A stretch of 64,000 nucleotides of DNA from Alsobacter soli (GTDB taxonomy: Bacteria; Pseudomonadota; Alphaproteobacteria; Rhizobiales; Beijerinckiaceae). The translations under genes were made by a program, and so were the position numbers. The DNA lies in the NCBI RefSeq assembly GCF_003004785.1, contig NZ_PVZS01000004.1:98103-162102 (forward strand). Reading direction: 5' to 3'. Shown one piece after another: positions 48,989 through 58,517 of this stretch (its first letter is position 1; every line of letters begins with the position of its first letter). A model generated the notes under the pieces. It was not told the origin of the DNA. It was given only the letters and a program-made list of their open reading frames with translations, and made no database searches.

Positions 48989-50239
48989 TCAGTCTTCGGC
49001 CCGGTTCAGGATGCGAGCCCTGATGTTGCCAGGCAGCCCGCGCAGCTCGTGCACCACGTCCAGCGCGTCGAAATAATCGCCGTCCGCGTCAAGCACGACG
49101 TAACCGACCTCGCCGTCCGTCTGGTAGTACTGCGAGGCGATGTTGACGCCCCGCTTGGCGAAGACCGCGGCCAGGCGCCCCAGCATGCCCGGCATGTTGC
49201 GCTGGACCTGGATGAAGCGGACCCCGCTCGGGCGCGAGGGCAGTTGCACCTGCGGGAAGTTCACGGCCCCGAGGGTGGACCCGACGTCGCTGTAGTCCAC
49301 CAGCTTGCGCGCCACCTCGCCTCCGATGCGCTCCTGGGCCTCCTCCGTCGAGCCGCCGACATGCGGGGTGAGGATGACGTTCTCCAGGCCCTGGAGAGGC
49401 GTGACGAAGCGGTCGGCGTTGGAGGAAGGCTCCACCGGGAAGACGTCCACGGCCGCGCCGCGCAGGTGGCCGCTGCGGAGCGCGTCCGCGAGCGCCTCGA
49501 GGTCGACCACCGTGCCCCGGCTGTTGTTGATGAGATAAGCGCCCGGCTTCATGGCGGCGATTTCGGCCGCTCCGATCATGCCTGCCGTGGCGGGGGTCTC
49601 GGGAACGTGCAGGCTGACCACGTCGCTGGCCCCCAGCAGCGCCTGCAGGCTCTCGGCGGGCTCGGTGTTGCCGTGGCGAAGCTTGTCGGTCAGGTCGAAG
49701 AAGATGACCCGCATGCCCATGGCTTCCGCGAGGGTCGAGAGCTGGCTGCCGATGTTGCCGTAGCCGACGATGCCGAGCGTCTTGCCGCGGACCTCCAGGC
49801 TGTCGGTGGCGGACTTGTCCCAGCCGCCTTCGTGCGCCTTGACCGAGCGCGGGAAAATCCGGCGCAGCAGCATCACGATCTCGCCAATCACGAGTTCGGC
49901 CACGCTGCGGGTATTCGAAAACGGGGCGTTGAACACCGGAATGCCGCGCCGCCTCGCCGCATCGAGATCCACCTGGTTCGTGCCGACGCTGAAGCAGCCC
50001 ACGGCCATGAGGCGATCCGCGTTCTCGAAGACTTCTTCCGTGAGCTGGGTTCGCGAACGGATGCCAAGGATATGCACGCCCTTGAGCGCGTCTCGCAGAG
50101 CGGCGCCGTCGAGCGCCTTGGGCAGGCGCGTCAGGTTGGAATATCCCGCCGCGGCGAAGTGCTCGACGGCGCTGTCGTTCACGCCCTCGAGCAGGAGAAC
50201 GCGGATCTTGTCCTTCGGCAGGGAAAGACGCTCGCTCAT
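48989..50239 (-). CDS. serA: D-3-phosphoglycerate dehydrogenase (short type with ACT domain)
   Basis: A 416-residue NAD-dependent dehydrogenase, the first step of serine synthesis, like the E. coli enzyme in length. Motifs: VGCFSVGTNQVDLDAA, the NAD fold LGIVGYGNIGSQLSTLAEAMG, INNSRGTVVDLEAL, the catalytic region ILTPHVGGSTEEAQ, and a C-terminal ACT domain (VQRNMPGMLGRLAAVF) for serine feedback. Start at ATG 50239 with GAGGA upstream. serC is not adjacent. Some relatives also use 2-oxoglutarate. Confidence 0.94.
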   Translation of the reverse strand: MSERLSLPKDKIRVLLLEGVNDSAVEHFAAAGYSNLTRLPKALDGAALRDALKGVHILGIRSRTQLTEEVFENADRLMAVGCFSVGTNQVDLDAARRRGIPVFNAPFSNTRSVAELVIGEIVMLLRRIFPRSVKAHEGGWDKSATDSLEVRGKTLGIVGYGNIGSQLSTLAEAMGMRVIFFDLTDKLRHGNTEPAESLQALLGASDVVSLHVPETPATAGMIGAAEIAAMKPGAYLINNSRGTVVDLEALADALRSGHLRGAAVDVFPVEPSSNADRFVTPLQGLENVILTPHVGGSTEEAQERIGGEVARKLVDYSDVGSTLGAVNFPQVQLPSRPSGVRFIQVQRNMPGMLGRLAAVFAKRGVNIASQYYQTDGEVGYVVLDADGDYFDALDVVHELRGLPGNIRARILNRAED

Positions 50240-50616
50240 CAGTCGGATCCTCGGAATGGGCGACGGCGGGCCGGAGCGGCCGTCGAGTCCCGTGCGGTCT
50301 AGGCGAGGCGGCCGCGTCACGCAACATCCGGCCTCGCAGCCCGGGAATCCGGAGCTTGGCGCAAATTTGACCGTCTTCAAGGCCGCAGACGAATCCCGGT
50401 ATCACTTACTTGTTTCTACTTATCTCAAATCACATACCTAAGTTGCATACCTCGGCTTTTATTATCGAGAACGATGCCTCGATTCATCTTTGATTCAATC
50501 TAACCTTGAATCCTCGATTAGCCGTCCAGCTTGCAGGATCAGCTGCAATCAACGGACCGCGCCCGCAAGGGCCGATCCGGGCGGGTGTGCGACCACGTCG
50601 TCGCGAGGGGCAACAC
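50240..50616. other. Intergenic region with AT-rich patch before chemoreceptor
   Basis: A 377-base gap between divergent serA and the third receptor. Bases 50,395-50,520 are strikingly AT-rich for this genome and hold direct copies of CCTCGATT (50477 and 50512 areas) and the inverted repeat described separately. No RNA gene or ORF with a good ribosome site is seen. Confidence 0.45.
50492..50512. promoter_or_regulatory. Inverted repeat upstream of the third chemoreceptor
   Basis: Perfect arms GATTCAA (50492-50498) and TTGAATC (50506-50512) with a 7-base spacer, about 105 bases upstream of the ATG. It looks like a dimer binding site. The regulator is unknown. Confidence 0.4.
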
Positions 50617-53013
50617 ATGTTCAACAATCTCCGCATCGGGCAGAAGCTCGGCATCCAGGCCGTGGCTGGCGTCGTGCTGGCCATCGCCCTCACGGGCACG
50701 CAACAGTGGTCGGCCTCCCGCGTCGACAGCGTTTCCTCCATCTCCAAGCGATCGGGGCGACTGATCGACTCGGTGCAGAACGCCGAGATGGCGTTCGCCC
50801 AGATGCAGATCGTCAACCGCAACGCCCGGTTCGCGACCACCTCCGAGCAATTGAGCGAGGCCATCCAGCCTTTGGCGCATGCGAGGACGACCGGCCTCGC
50901 CGGAATTGACGACGCGATCAAGCTGGCCATGATCCCGGAGAACCTGGCCGCGCTGAAGCAGGTTCGCAGCGAATACGAGCGCTACGCAGAAGCGGTAAAC
51001 GACATCGCCGCCGCTCAGTCCGAGCGCCTGAAGCAATTCGACAAGCAGATCGCTGCCGCGGGGGCCTGGGACCAGCAGGTGCAGTCCGCCATGTCCGCCG
51101 CCCTCATCGCGGATCCGGTGACCCGGAGGGATCTGGAGATCGGCATCCAGCGCGTGAACGACTCCGTGAAGTCCGCCCGAACCGCCATGTGGCGGCATGA
51201 GGTGACTGACGACGAGAAGCTGCAGGCGGTGGTGGCCTCCTCTTTCGAGCGGGTGGCGGGCGACCTGGACCGGCTTCAGAGCTTCCTGACGGACGCCAGC
51301 CTCCTTCAGGCGATCGGAAGGCTGCCGCCCATCGTGGCCGATCTCCGCCAAGTGATGGAACACTGCGTCGCTCTGCGCGAAAGCCAAGCCAAGATCGTCG
51401 CCTCGCGGACAACGCCGCTCCGTGTCCAGGTGGTTGATCTCTTCACGCAGATCCGCAAGCGAGCCGACGCCAGGGACGTGGCTGTCGCCGCCGAACTCGA
51501 CCGCGCCCTGTTCATGAGCAACGCCTTGTTCCTGGGATTGGCGGGCGCGCTCCTCATCGTGCTGATCGCCAGCGCGGTGGCGACTCTCCTGGGTGTCGCA
51601 AGGCCAATCGGGCGCATCGCCGGCGTCCTGGAAAAGCTCGTTGGCGGAGACAGCACGGTCGAGGTTCCGTTCGTGGAGCGCAAAGACGAGGTCGGGGCCG
51701 CCGCCCGGGCCGCTCTCGCCTATCGCGAGAGCCTCGTGCGCACGGCCGCCCTGGAAGCCGAGGAGCGGGCCGCAGCGGCGCGGCAGGCCGAAGCAGCCCG
51801 AATGATGGCGGAGGTGGTCGAGAACGTGAGCCAGGTGGTCGCGTCGGCGGCCGAAGGCGACTTCAGCCGGCGTGTCGCCGCGACCAGCGCAGGCGAGGGC
51901 CTTCAGAAGCTCGTGGACGGTGTGAACGCGATCAACGCCGCGGTCGACCAGGCGACCGGCGAACTCGCCTCGGTGCTGGGCAGCGTGGCCGCAGGCGACC
52001 TCACCCGCACCATCGACACGCCCTACAAGGGACGGTTCGGGGAGCTGCGCGAAGCGGTCAACGAAACGGTCGCCAAGCTGTCCGAGACGGTCGCCACGAT
52101 CCAGACCACCACGGTGGACGTGCAGGCGGCCGCCACGGAGATCAACACGGGCGCGGACGACCTCTCCCGGCGCACGGAAGAGCAGGCCTCCTCGCTGGAG
52201 GAGACCGCGGCCACCACGGAGCAGCTTGCCGCATCCGTGAAGGCGAGCGCCGCCGCTTCCGCCCAGGCGGCCGGCATCGCCGAGGATGCGCAGACGGTCG
52301 CTTCCGACGGCGGCGCGATCGTGGCCAAGGCGGTGGACGCCATGGCGCGCATCGAGGCGGCCTCGCAGAAGATCTCGGACATCACCTCGGTGATCGACGA
52401 CATCGCATTCCAGACCAACCTGCTCGCGCTGAACGCCGCTGTCGAGGCCGCGCGGGCGGGCGAGGCCGGCAAGGGCTTCGCGGTCGTGGCGTCCGAGGTC
52501 CGCACCCTGGCGCAGCGCTCGGGCGAGGCGGCGAAGGACATCACGGGCCTGATCAGCTCCTCCACGCAGGAAGTCTCACAGGGCGTCGCGCTCGTGCGCT
52601 CCGCCGGCGAGGCGCTGGGCAAGATCGTCCAGGCGTCCCGCAAGGTGGCCTCGACCGTCACGGAGATCTCGGAGGCCGCCCGCGAGCAGGCGAACGGCAT
52701 CGACGAGATGAGCCAGACCGTCGCCCACATGGACGAGATGACCCAGCAGAACGCCGCTCTGGCGGAGCAGAGCGCCGCCTCCGCCGGCGCGCTGTCGGGC
52801 CAGATTGAGCGGCTCAATACTTTGATCGCGGGCTTCCAGACCCGCTCCGGCGGCGCCCGGCGCACCGAGCCGGCCCGGCTGCGCGAGATGGCGGCCGCGG
52901 CCTTCTCGGCTCGAAAGGCTTCCGAAACGGTGGACGCGGCCAGATCGGCCCCCGCCCCCGCGCCGAAGCGGGTCGCTGCGGGCGGGCGTTCCGGAGGATG
53001 GGACGAGTTCTAG
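50617..53013 (+). CDS. Methyl-accepting chemotaxis protein with helical-bundle sensor
   Basis: A 798-residue receptor starting at ATG 50617 (AGGGG upstream; the open frame extends 37 codons further but without support). Membrane helix about 10-30, an all-helical periplasmic domain about 35-300, second helix about 305-330 ([19 protein letters not shown]), a HAMP domain ([20 protein letters not shown]), a second HAMP-like region, and the signalling domain with [20 protein letters not shown]. No PAS domain. The linker has [18 protein letters not shown], echoing the second receptor, and the protein ends SGGWDEF. A strong terminator follows. Confidence 0.93.
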   Translation: MFNNLRIGQKLGIQAVAGVVLAIALTGTQQWSASRVDSVSSISKRSGRLIDSVQNAEMAFAQMQIVNRNARFATTSEQLSEAIQPLAHARTTGLAGIDDAIKLAMIPENLAALKQVRSEYERYAEAVNDIAAAQSERLKQFDKQIAAAGAWDQQVQSAMSAALIADPVTRRDLEIGIQRVNDSVKSARTAMWRHEVTDDEKLQAVVASSFERVAGDLDRLQSFLTDASLLQAIGRLPPIVADLRQVMEHCVALRESQAKIVASRTTPLRVQVVDLFTQIRKRADARDVAVAAELDRALFMSNALFLGLAGALLIVLIASAVATLLGVARPIGRIAGVLEKLVGGDSTVEVPFVERKDEVGAAARAALAYRESLVRTAALEAEERAAAARQAEAARMMAEVVENVSQVVASAAEGDFSRRVAATSAGEGLQKLVDGVNAINAAVDQATGELASVLGSVAAGDLTRTIDTPYKGRFGELREAVNETVAKLSETVATIQTTTVDVQAAATEINTGADDLSRRTEEQASSLEETAATTEQLAASVKASAAASAQAAGIAEDAQTVASDGGAIVAKAVDAMARIEAASQKISDITSVIDDIAFQTNLLALNAAVEAARAGEAGKGFAVVASEVRTLAQRSGEAAKDITGLISSSTQEVSQGVALVRSAGEALGKIVQASRKVASTVTEISEAAREQANGIDEMSQTVAHMDEMTQQNAALAEQSAASAGALSGQIERLNTLIAGFQTRSGGARRTEPARLREMAAAAFSARKASETVDAARSAPAPAPKRVAAGGRSGGWDEF

Positions 53014-53046
53014 CGCTCACTCCGTCTGTTTTCCCTCGCGACTTGA

Positions 53047-53073
53047 AGCCCGGTCCCAGACCGGGCTTTTTTT
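53047..53073 (+). terminator. Rho-independent terminator after the third chemoreceptor
   Basis: Perfect 8-bp stem AGCCCGGT/ACCGGGCT with loop CCCAG followed by seven T, about 34 bases after the stop codon. Confidence 0.85.
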
Positions 53074-53083
53074 CTTCCCCGCC

Positions 53084-53112
53084 TTGCCAGGCGTTCCGAC
53101 CGGGCGTATGAC
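53084..53112 (+). promoter_or_regulatory. Promoter of the TetR-exporter operon
   Basis: TTGCCA (53084-53089), 17 bases, TATGAC (53107-53112). The -10 box overlaps the palindrome at 53109-53126, consistent with autorepression. Confidence 0.5.
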
Positions 53113-53126
53113 TGACCAGTCAGTCA
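53109..53126. promoter_or_regulatory. TetR-type operator palindrome
   Basis: TGACTGACCAGTCAGTCA: perfect 8-bp arms around a CA centre, a common operator shape for TetR repressors of exporter operons. It overlaps the -10 box and lies 12 bases before the chosen TetR start, so the repressor should control its own operon. Confidence 0.7.
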
Positions 53127-53137
53127 GAGTGCGCTTC

Positions 53138-53779
53138 ATGCCCGGGCGAGAGGACAAGAACAAGGGGACGTCGGGGTCTCGCAAGGCCACCGACAAGCGC
53201 GAGGCCATTCTGGCCGCCGCGCTGGATGAGTTCGTCGAGAAGGGCTTCGCCCTCGCCAGGCTGGACGACATGGCGGCCCGGGCCGGCGTCGGCAAGGGCA
53301 CGATTTATCTCTACTTCCCTTCCAAGCAGGCGATCCTCGAGGAGTTGGTCCGGACATCCGTCGGCAGTCCGATCGCGGCGATCGGGGAAGCGGCGCTCGC
53401 CAGCGACCTGCCTACCGAAGCCCTGCTCCGCATGATTTTCAGCCGGGTCCGGACGGAGATCCTGGGCACGCGCCGGCGCGAGGTGGCGCGGCTCGTGATC
53501 GCTGAGGCCGGGCGCTTCCCGGAGATCGCGGCCTTTTATCACCGGGAGGTCATCGGCCAGGGGCTTCAGATGCTCCGGGCCCTGGCGCGGCGCGGGATCG
53601 AGCGGGGAGAATTCGACTCGGACGTGCTGGTGCGCTTTCCGCACCTCGCGGTCGCTCCGGTCGTGGTCGCCCTGCTGTGGACGAGCCTGTTCGACGGCAT
53701 CGAACCGCTCGATGTGCAGGGCATGCTGGAGGCGCATGTCGATCTGCTGACGCGCGGCCTCAAGGGGAAGGGCCCATGA
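53138..53779 (+). CDS. TetR-family repressor
   Basis: A 213-residue regulator. The N-terminal helix-turn-helix is at about 25-65 (REAILAAALDEFVEKGFALA, VGKGTIYLYFPSKQAIL), and the helical C-terminal ligand/dimer domain fits the TetR_C group next to exporters (CecR/YbiH-like). I choose ATG 53138; the ATG at 53108 would place the operator palindrome inside the coding region. The stop forms ATGA with the HlyD gene, so repressor and exporter are coupled. Confidence 0.88.
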   Translation: MPGREDKNKGTSGSRKATDKREAILAAALDEFVEKGFALARLDDMAARAGVGKGTIYLYFPSKQAILEELVRTSVGSPIAAIGEAALASDLPTEALLRMIFSRVRTEILGTRRREVARLVIAEAGRFPEIAAFYHREVIGQGLQMLRALARRGIERGEFDSDVLVRFPHLAVAPVVVALLWTSLFDGIEPLDVQGMLEAHVDLLTRGLKGKGP

Positions 53780-54783
53780 AGCGGTCGCGCATCCTGGCCC
53801 CCGTTCTGGCCCTCGCCGCCCTTGCCGGCGCCGCCTACTGGTTCGTGACCCGGCAGCCGGAAAGGCCTTCCGGGTGGCAGGGCTATGTGGAGGGCTACCT
53901 TGTCTTCATGGCCGCGGAGGAGGGCGGCCGGATCGAGAACCTGAACGTGGAGGCAGGCCACGCCGTGACGGAGGGGCAGCCCCTGTTCCGGCTGGAATCG
54001 TCGGCGCAGGACGCCCAGCTCGCGGAAGCGCAGGCGCGCGAGCGGCAGGCCCAGGCGCAGCTCGACAACCTGCAGGCCGCCTTGCAACGGCCGGAGCAGA
54101 TCGCCGTGCTGCGCGCCCAGGAGGAGCGCGCCAAGGCCACGCTCGACCTGTCGCGGAGCGAGTTCGAGCGGCAGCAGCAGCTCTACGCCCGCGGCATCGC
54201 CGCCAAGGCGCGCCTCGACCAGGCCGATTCCACCTTCCAGCGGGACAAGGCGGCGCTGGAGGAGGCGCAGCGCCAGATCCGCGCGGCGGAGATTCCAGCG
54301 CGAACCGCCGATATCGCGGCGGCGGAGGCGGCCTTGCGGGCCGCCGGCGCGATGGTGAAGCAGGCGGAGACGCGGGTCGCCAAGCGTCGCGTCTTCGCGC
54401 CGGCGGCCGCGCGGGTGCAGGACGTCTATTTCCGCGCCGGGGAGGTGGTGAACGCAGGCCAGCCGGTGCTGTCTCTGCTGCCGCCCTCCAACCTGCGCGT
54501 GCGCTTCTATGCGCCGGAGACGGCGCTCTCGACGCTGGCGCTGGGGCAGAGCGTCGCGGTGAGCTGCGACAGCTGCCCGAAGGACCTCACGGCCTCTATC
54601 GCTTTCATCTCGCGCGAGGCGGAGTACACGCCGCCCGTCATCTTCAGCGAGCAGGAGCGCAGCAAGCTGGTGTTCCGGGTCGAGGCGACGCTGTCGGGCG
54701 AAGGCCTGAAGCTGCCGATCGGACTGCCTGTCTCGGTGCAGCCGGCCGGCGCCCGGCAGGCCCAGGCGGGTCCGGGCTCATGA
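53776..54783 (+). CDS. HlyD/YbhG-family membrane fusion protein
   Basis: A 335-residue periplasmic adaptor. N-terminal anchor about 5-23, lipoyl-type half motifs (GRIENLNVEAGHAVTEGQPLF and AARVQDVYFRAGEVVNAGQPV), and a long coiled-coil hairpin about 80-205 rich in Ala/Gln/Glu. Similar in layout to YbhG. Start ATG 53776 overlaps the TetR stop; its own stop overlaps the ATPase start. Bridges the inner-membrane ABC exporter to the outside. Confidence 0.9.
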   Translation: MKRSRILAPVLALAALAGAAYWFVTRQPERPSGWQGYVEGYLVFMAAEEGGRIENLNVEAGHAVTEGQPLFRLESSAQDAQLAEAQARERQAQAQLDNLQAALQRPEQIAVLRAQEERAKATLDLSRSEFERQQQLYARGIAAKARLDQADSTFQRDKAALEEAQRQIRAAEIPARTADIAAAEAALRAAGAMVKQAETRVAKRRVFAPAAARVQDVYFRAGEVVNAGQPVLSLLPPSNLRVRFYAPETALSTLALGQSVAVSCDSCPKDLTASIAFISREAEYTPPVIFSEQERSKLVFRVEATLSGEGLKLPIGLPVSVQPAGARQAQAGPGS

Positions 54784-55748
54784 CCATGGCGGCGCCCTCC
54801 CCTGCTCCCGCGCACGATTCGGGCGCGCCCGACGTGGTGATCGACGTGGAAGGGCTGAGCAAGAGCTTCGGCTCGCGCACGGTCGTCCGGGACCTGACCA
54901 TGCAGGTGCGTCGCGGGCTGATCTACGGCTTCCTCGGCCCGAACGGCAGCGGCAAGACCACCACCATCCGGATGCTGTGCGGGCTCCTGACGCCTGACAG
55001 CGGCCGGGGGACCTGCCTGGGCTACGACATCCTGACCCAGTCGGCCGAGATCAAGCGCCACGTCGGCTATATGACGCAGCGGTTCTCGCTCTATGCGGAC
55101 CTGACCATCCGGGAGAACCTGGAGTTTGTGGCGCGGGTCTACGGCCTCCCGCATCCGCGCCGGGCCGCGCGCGACGCCATCGCCCGGCTGGGGCTTCAGA
55201 ACCGCGCCGACCAGCTCGCGGGCGAGCTCTCCGGCGGCTGGAAGCAGCGGCTGGCGCTGGGCGCCTGCATCCTGCCCAGCCCGCAGCTCCTGCTGCTCGA
55301 CGAGCCCACCGCCGGCGTGGACCCGAAGGCGCGGCGGGACTTCTGGGACGAGATCCATGGCCTCGCGCATGAGGGCCTGACCGTGCTGGTCTCGACCCAC
55401 TACATGGACGAGGCGGAGCGCTGCCACGAGATCGCGTACATCGCCTATGGAGACCTGCTGACGCACGGCACGGTCGCCGAGGTGATCGCGCATGCGAATC
55501 TCTCCACCTGGACGGTGACCGGCCCCGATCTCGCCGAACTCGGCGAGAAGCTGAAGAAGACGCCGGGCGTCGACATGGTGGCGACCTTCGGGGCCGCGCT
55601 GCACGTCGCCGGCCGGGACGCCGCGAAGCTGGAGGCGGCGATCGCCCCCTACCGGCAGGACGGGGCCCGGACCTGGCGACCCGACGAGCCCACCCTCGAG
55701 GACGTGTTCATCGACCTCATGGGCCGCAGCCGGGACAACTTCGGATGA
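54780..55748 (+). CDS. ABC exporter ATPase (drug/lipid export type)
   Basis: A 322-residue ATPase of the ABC-2 export class. Walker A GPNGSGKTT, MTQRFSLYADLTIRENL, signature LSGGWKQRLALG, Walker B LLLLDEPTAGVDP, and H-loop STHYMDEAERC. The C-terminal ~80 residues include EPTLEDVFIDLMG typical of YhiH/YbhF-like proteins, but there is only one ATPase domain, not two as in YbhF. ATGA overlaps at both ends of the gene. Confidence 0.92.
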   Translation: MTMAAPSPAPAHDSGAPDVVIDVEGLSKSFGSRTVVRDLTMQVRRGLIYGFLGPNGSGKTTTIRMLCGLLTPDSGRGTCLGYDILTQSAEIKRHVGYMTQRFSLYADLTIRENLEFVARVYGLPHPRRAARDAIARLGLQNRADQLAGELSGGWKQRLALGACILPSPQLLLLDEPTAGVDPKARRDFWDEIHGLAHEGLTVLVSTHYMDEAERCHEIAYIAYGDLLTHGTVAEVIAHANLSTWTVTGPDLAELGEKLKKTPGVDMVATFGAALHVAGRDAAKLEAAIAPYRQDGARTWRPDEPTLEDVFIDLMGRSRDNFG

Positions 55749-56926
55749 CCGACTTCGACCGCCAGATGCAGGAGGTGGACGCCCGGACACGCGGCGCGCG
55801 CGCCGCCTTCGGGCGCTGGTGGGCCACCTTCATCAAGGAGTTGATCCAGCTGCGGAGGGACCGGGTCACCTTCGCGACCATGATCCTCATTCCGCTGATC
55901 CAGCTGCTGCTGTTCGGCTATGCGATCAACACCGACCCCAAGCACTTGCCTACCGCGGTGCTGATCCAGGACGACTCACCCTTCGCCCGGTCGTTTCTGG
56001 CCGCCATGCGGGCGAGCGACTATTTCCAGATGGAGGCGCAGGCGACCACCGAGGCGGAGGTCGACGCCCTGATGCTGTCGGGGCGCGTGCAGTTCGCGGT
56101 CCAGATCCCCGCCCATTTCGGCCGCGACGTCATCCGGGGCGAGCGCCCTGCCCTCCTGGTCATCGCCGACGCGACGGACCCGGTCGCCACCGGTGGCGCC
56201 GTGTCGGCGCTGCAGGGGCTGGCCGCGAACGTGTTCTCCCGCGACCTGCTCGGGCCCGCCGCCAATTTGGCGGGCAAGCCCGGACCATTCGAGCTTCGGG
56301 TCCACCGGCGCTACAACCCGACCGGGGAGACGCAGCTCAACATCGTGCCCGGTCTCATGGGCGTGATCCTCACGCTCACCATGCTGATCTACACGGCCCT
56401 GTCCGTGACCCGAGAGATCGAGCGGGGCACCATGGAGAGCCTGCTCTCCATGCCGATCCGCCCGACCGAGATCATGCTGGGCAAGATCGCGCCCTATGCG
56501 CTGGTCGGCGGCGTGCAGATGGCGGTCATTCTGACGGTCGGCCGCCTTCTGTTCGACGTCCCGGTGCTCGGGAACATCGGGCTCCTGGTCAGCCTCTCGA
56601 TGCTGTTCATCGTGGCCAACCTGTCGGTCGGGTATACCTTCTCGACGGTGGCGACGACGCAGCTGCAGGCGATGCAGATGTCGTTCTTCTTCTTCCTGCC
56701 GAACATCCTGCTGTCCGGCTTCATGTTTCCCTTCCGGGGCATGCCCCTTTGGGCGCAGGCGATCGGCGAGGTGATCCCCCTCACCCACTACCTGCGCATC
56801 GTGCGGGGGATCATGCTGAAAGGCGCGACCGCGTCGGACCTCCAGTCCGACATGCTCGCGATCGCGGCCTTCACGTTGGCGGCGATGACAGTCGCGGTGG
56901 TGCGCTTCCGCCAGACGCTCGACTAG
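55745..56926 (+). CDS. ABC-2 type exporter permease
   Basis: A 393-residue permease. Cytoplasmic N-terminus to about 30, membrane helix about 38-60 (MILIPLIQLLLFGYAI), a large periplasmic domain about 60-185, then five helices including GVILTLTMLIYTALSVTREIE and RGTMESLLSMPIRPTEIMLGK, the ABC-2 signature loop. Similar to YbhS/YbhR but only one permease gene is present, so a homodimer is likely. Cargo unknown; relatives expel drugs or cations. Confidence 0.92.
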   Translation: MTDFDRQMQEVDARTRGARAAFGRWWATFIKELIQLRRDRVTFATMILIPLIQLLLFGYAINTDPKHLPTAVLIQDDSPFARSFLAAMRASDYFQMEAQATTEAEVDALMLSGRVQFAVQIPAHFGRDVIRGERPALLVIADATDPVATGGAVSALQGLAANVFSRDLLGPAANLAGKPGPFELRVHRRYNPTGETQLNIVPGLMGVILTLTMLIYTALSVTREIERGTMESLLSMPIRPTEIMLGKIAPYALVGGVQMAVILTVGRLLFDVPVLGNIGLLVSLSMLFIVANLSVGYTFSTVATTQLQAMQMSFFFFLPNILLSGFMFPFRGMPLWAQAIGEVIPLTHYLRIVRGIMLKGATASDLQSDMLAIAAFTLAAMTVAVVRFRQTLD

Positions 56927-56930
56927 ACCG

Positions 56931-57770
56931 TTACTGGCTGCCCACCGTGTCGCGGCCGGCGAGCCGTTCGGCGTAATAGGCGATGGTGCGGGAATACACC
57001 TGCGACTTGTTCCATTGCAGGATCACGTCGAAGTTGGCCGTGCCGGGCCCCCAGGGCTGCCCGCGTTGCCAGCCGTAGCTGTGCAGGAAGTTGGCGGTGG
57101 AGGCCAGCGCATCGGCCGAGCTGCGGATCAGGTCGCGACGCCCGTCCCCGTCGAAATCGACCGCGAACTTCAGGAAGGACGAGGGCATGAACTGGGTCTG
57201 GCCGAACTCGCCAGCCCAGGCCCCATGCATCTCCGCAGCGGTCATGTCGCCCCGATCGATGATCTTGAGCGCGTCGATGAGCTCGTTCTGGAACATCTCG
57301 CTGCGGCGGCAGTCGTAGGCCAGGCTCGCGAGCGCGCGCAGGCTGCCGAAGTTGCCCTTCACGGCGCCGAAGTCCGTCTCCAGGCCCCATATCGCCACCA
57401 GCACGGGGCCGGGCACGCCGAACTGCTGTTCGATTCGCGCGAATGTCGGCGCCATCTGTCGCAGCAGGCTCTGGCCCTTGCTGAGCCGGTACTTCGAGAC
57501 CATTCGGGCCGAGAACTCCTCGAAGCTCTGGCGGAACACCTTCTGGCCCCGGTCCCGGGACACGATTCCCTGGTCGTACTCGGCCACCGCCAGGCCGGCC
57601 TCGATGCCCCGGTCGGACACGCCGCGGGCGCGCGCCTCAGCGCGGATGTCGTCCAGGAACTTGTCGAAGCCCGCGGGATCGCGGCAGGTGGCCGCGGAAG
57701 CCGGGGCCGCGAAGGGGACGAGCGCCACGCAGGCGAGAACCGCTGCGCGGAGGGCGGGAATGGTCTTCAT
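56931..57770 (-). CDS. Lytic murein transglycosylase, MltB type
   Basis: A 279-residue periplasmic enzyme. Signal peptide about 1-27 (AVLACVALVPFAAPASA). The catalytic Glu lies in IWGLETDFGAVKGNFGSL, followed by GAWAGEFGQTQFMPSSFLKF and VDFDGDGRRDL, all typical of MltB (SLT_2 domain). AAAGGA precedes the ATG at 57770. It produces anhydro-muropeptides. No C-terminal peptidoglycan-binding domain, so the short form. Four bases separate its stop from that of the convergent exporter permease. Confidence 0.93.
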   Translation of the reverse strand: MKTIPALRAAVLACVALVPFAAPASAATCRDPAGFDKFLDDIRAEARARGVSDRGIEAGLAVAEYDQGIVSRDRGQKVFRQSFEEFSARMVSKYRLSKGQSLLRQMAPTFARIEQQFGVPGPVLVAIWGLETDFGAVKGNFGSLRALASLAYDCRRSEMFQNELIDALKIIDRGDMTAAEMHGAWAGEFGQTQFMPSSFLKFAVDFDGDGRRDLIRSSADALASTANFLHSYGWQRGQPWGPGTANFDVILQWNKSQVYSRTIAYYAERLAGRDTVGSQ

Positions 57771-57891
57771 CAAACGACGATCCTTTCGATACCCCGGCGC
57801 AGTGTGGCGCAGGGGAACTTGCATCGGCAACACACCCAAAAGGTCGGGACCGATCGAGGCGCTTTTCGAGCTGAATGGAGGCTTTACGGCT

Positions 57892-58287
57892 TCAGTACCG
57901 GCCGCTCCGGCGGGCGTCGACGCTCCAGGGCCCGGGCCCGGCGAAGACGAGATAGAGGAAGATGAAGCAGTACAGGATGGCGCCGTCGCCGCCGTTGTTC
58001 ACCGGGAAGAAGTTCCGCGGCGCATGCGCCATGAAGTAGGCGACCGCCATCTCGCCGGCCACGACGAAGGCCGCCGGCCGGGTGAACAGGCCAAGGACGA
58101 TCAGCGCCCCTCCGACGAGTTCCAGGAACCCGGAGAACCAGGGCAGCGACAGGAACGCCGGATGGGATCCGCCCGGAGGAAAAGACAGCAGCTTCTGCAT
58201 GCCATGCTCGAGGAAGAGCAGCCCGGTCATGATGCGCAGCACGCTCAGCATGCGGGGCGCCCAGGCATCGAGGGTGTTCAAGGTCAT
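57892..58287 (-). CDS. DoxX-family membrane protein
   Basis: A 131-residue inner-membrane protein with four hydrophobic helices. LRIMTGLLFLEHGMQKLLSF, FLELVGGALIVLGLFTRPAA and FVVAGEMAVAYFMAHAPRNF are characteristic of the DoxX family. Start ATG 58287 precedes the usual family N-terminus; the frame extends upstream without support. DoxX members are linked to redox stress or thiosulfate oxidation but most have unknown roles. Confidence 0.88.
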   Translation of the reverse strand: MTLNTLDAWAPRMLSVLRIMTGLLFLEHGMQKLLSFPPGGSHPAFLSLPWFSGFLELVGGALIVLGLFTRPAAFVVAGEMAVAYFMAHAPRNFFPVNNGGDGAILYCFIFLYLVFAGPGPWSVDARRSGRY

Positions 58288-58517
58288 GACGTGCGCTCTC
58301 CATGGCCTCCGCAAGCGACTGCGAAGCCCCCGCGAAACGCGTGGCAAAGCCACAGGTTCAATGATCCCCTGCAAGGGCTCGCTGGCGCGAGCGCAAGGCC
58401 AGTTGCAAGCATCGCGCGCGCACCTCTTGCGCCGGGCCGCCCGACGCGGTCATCTCCTTGGCGAAGCCGGGCTTCACGCAGCCCGGCGTTGAAACGATTG
58501 AACCAGGAGGAACGCCC

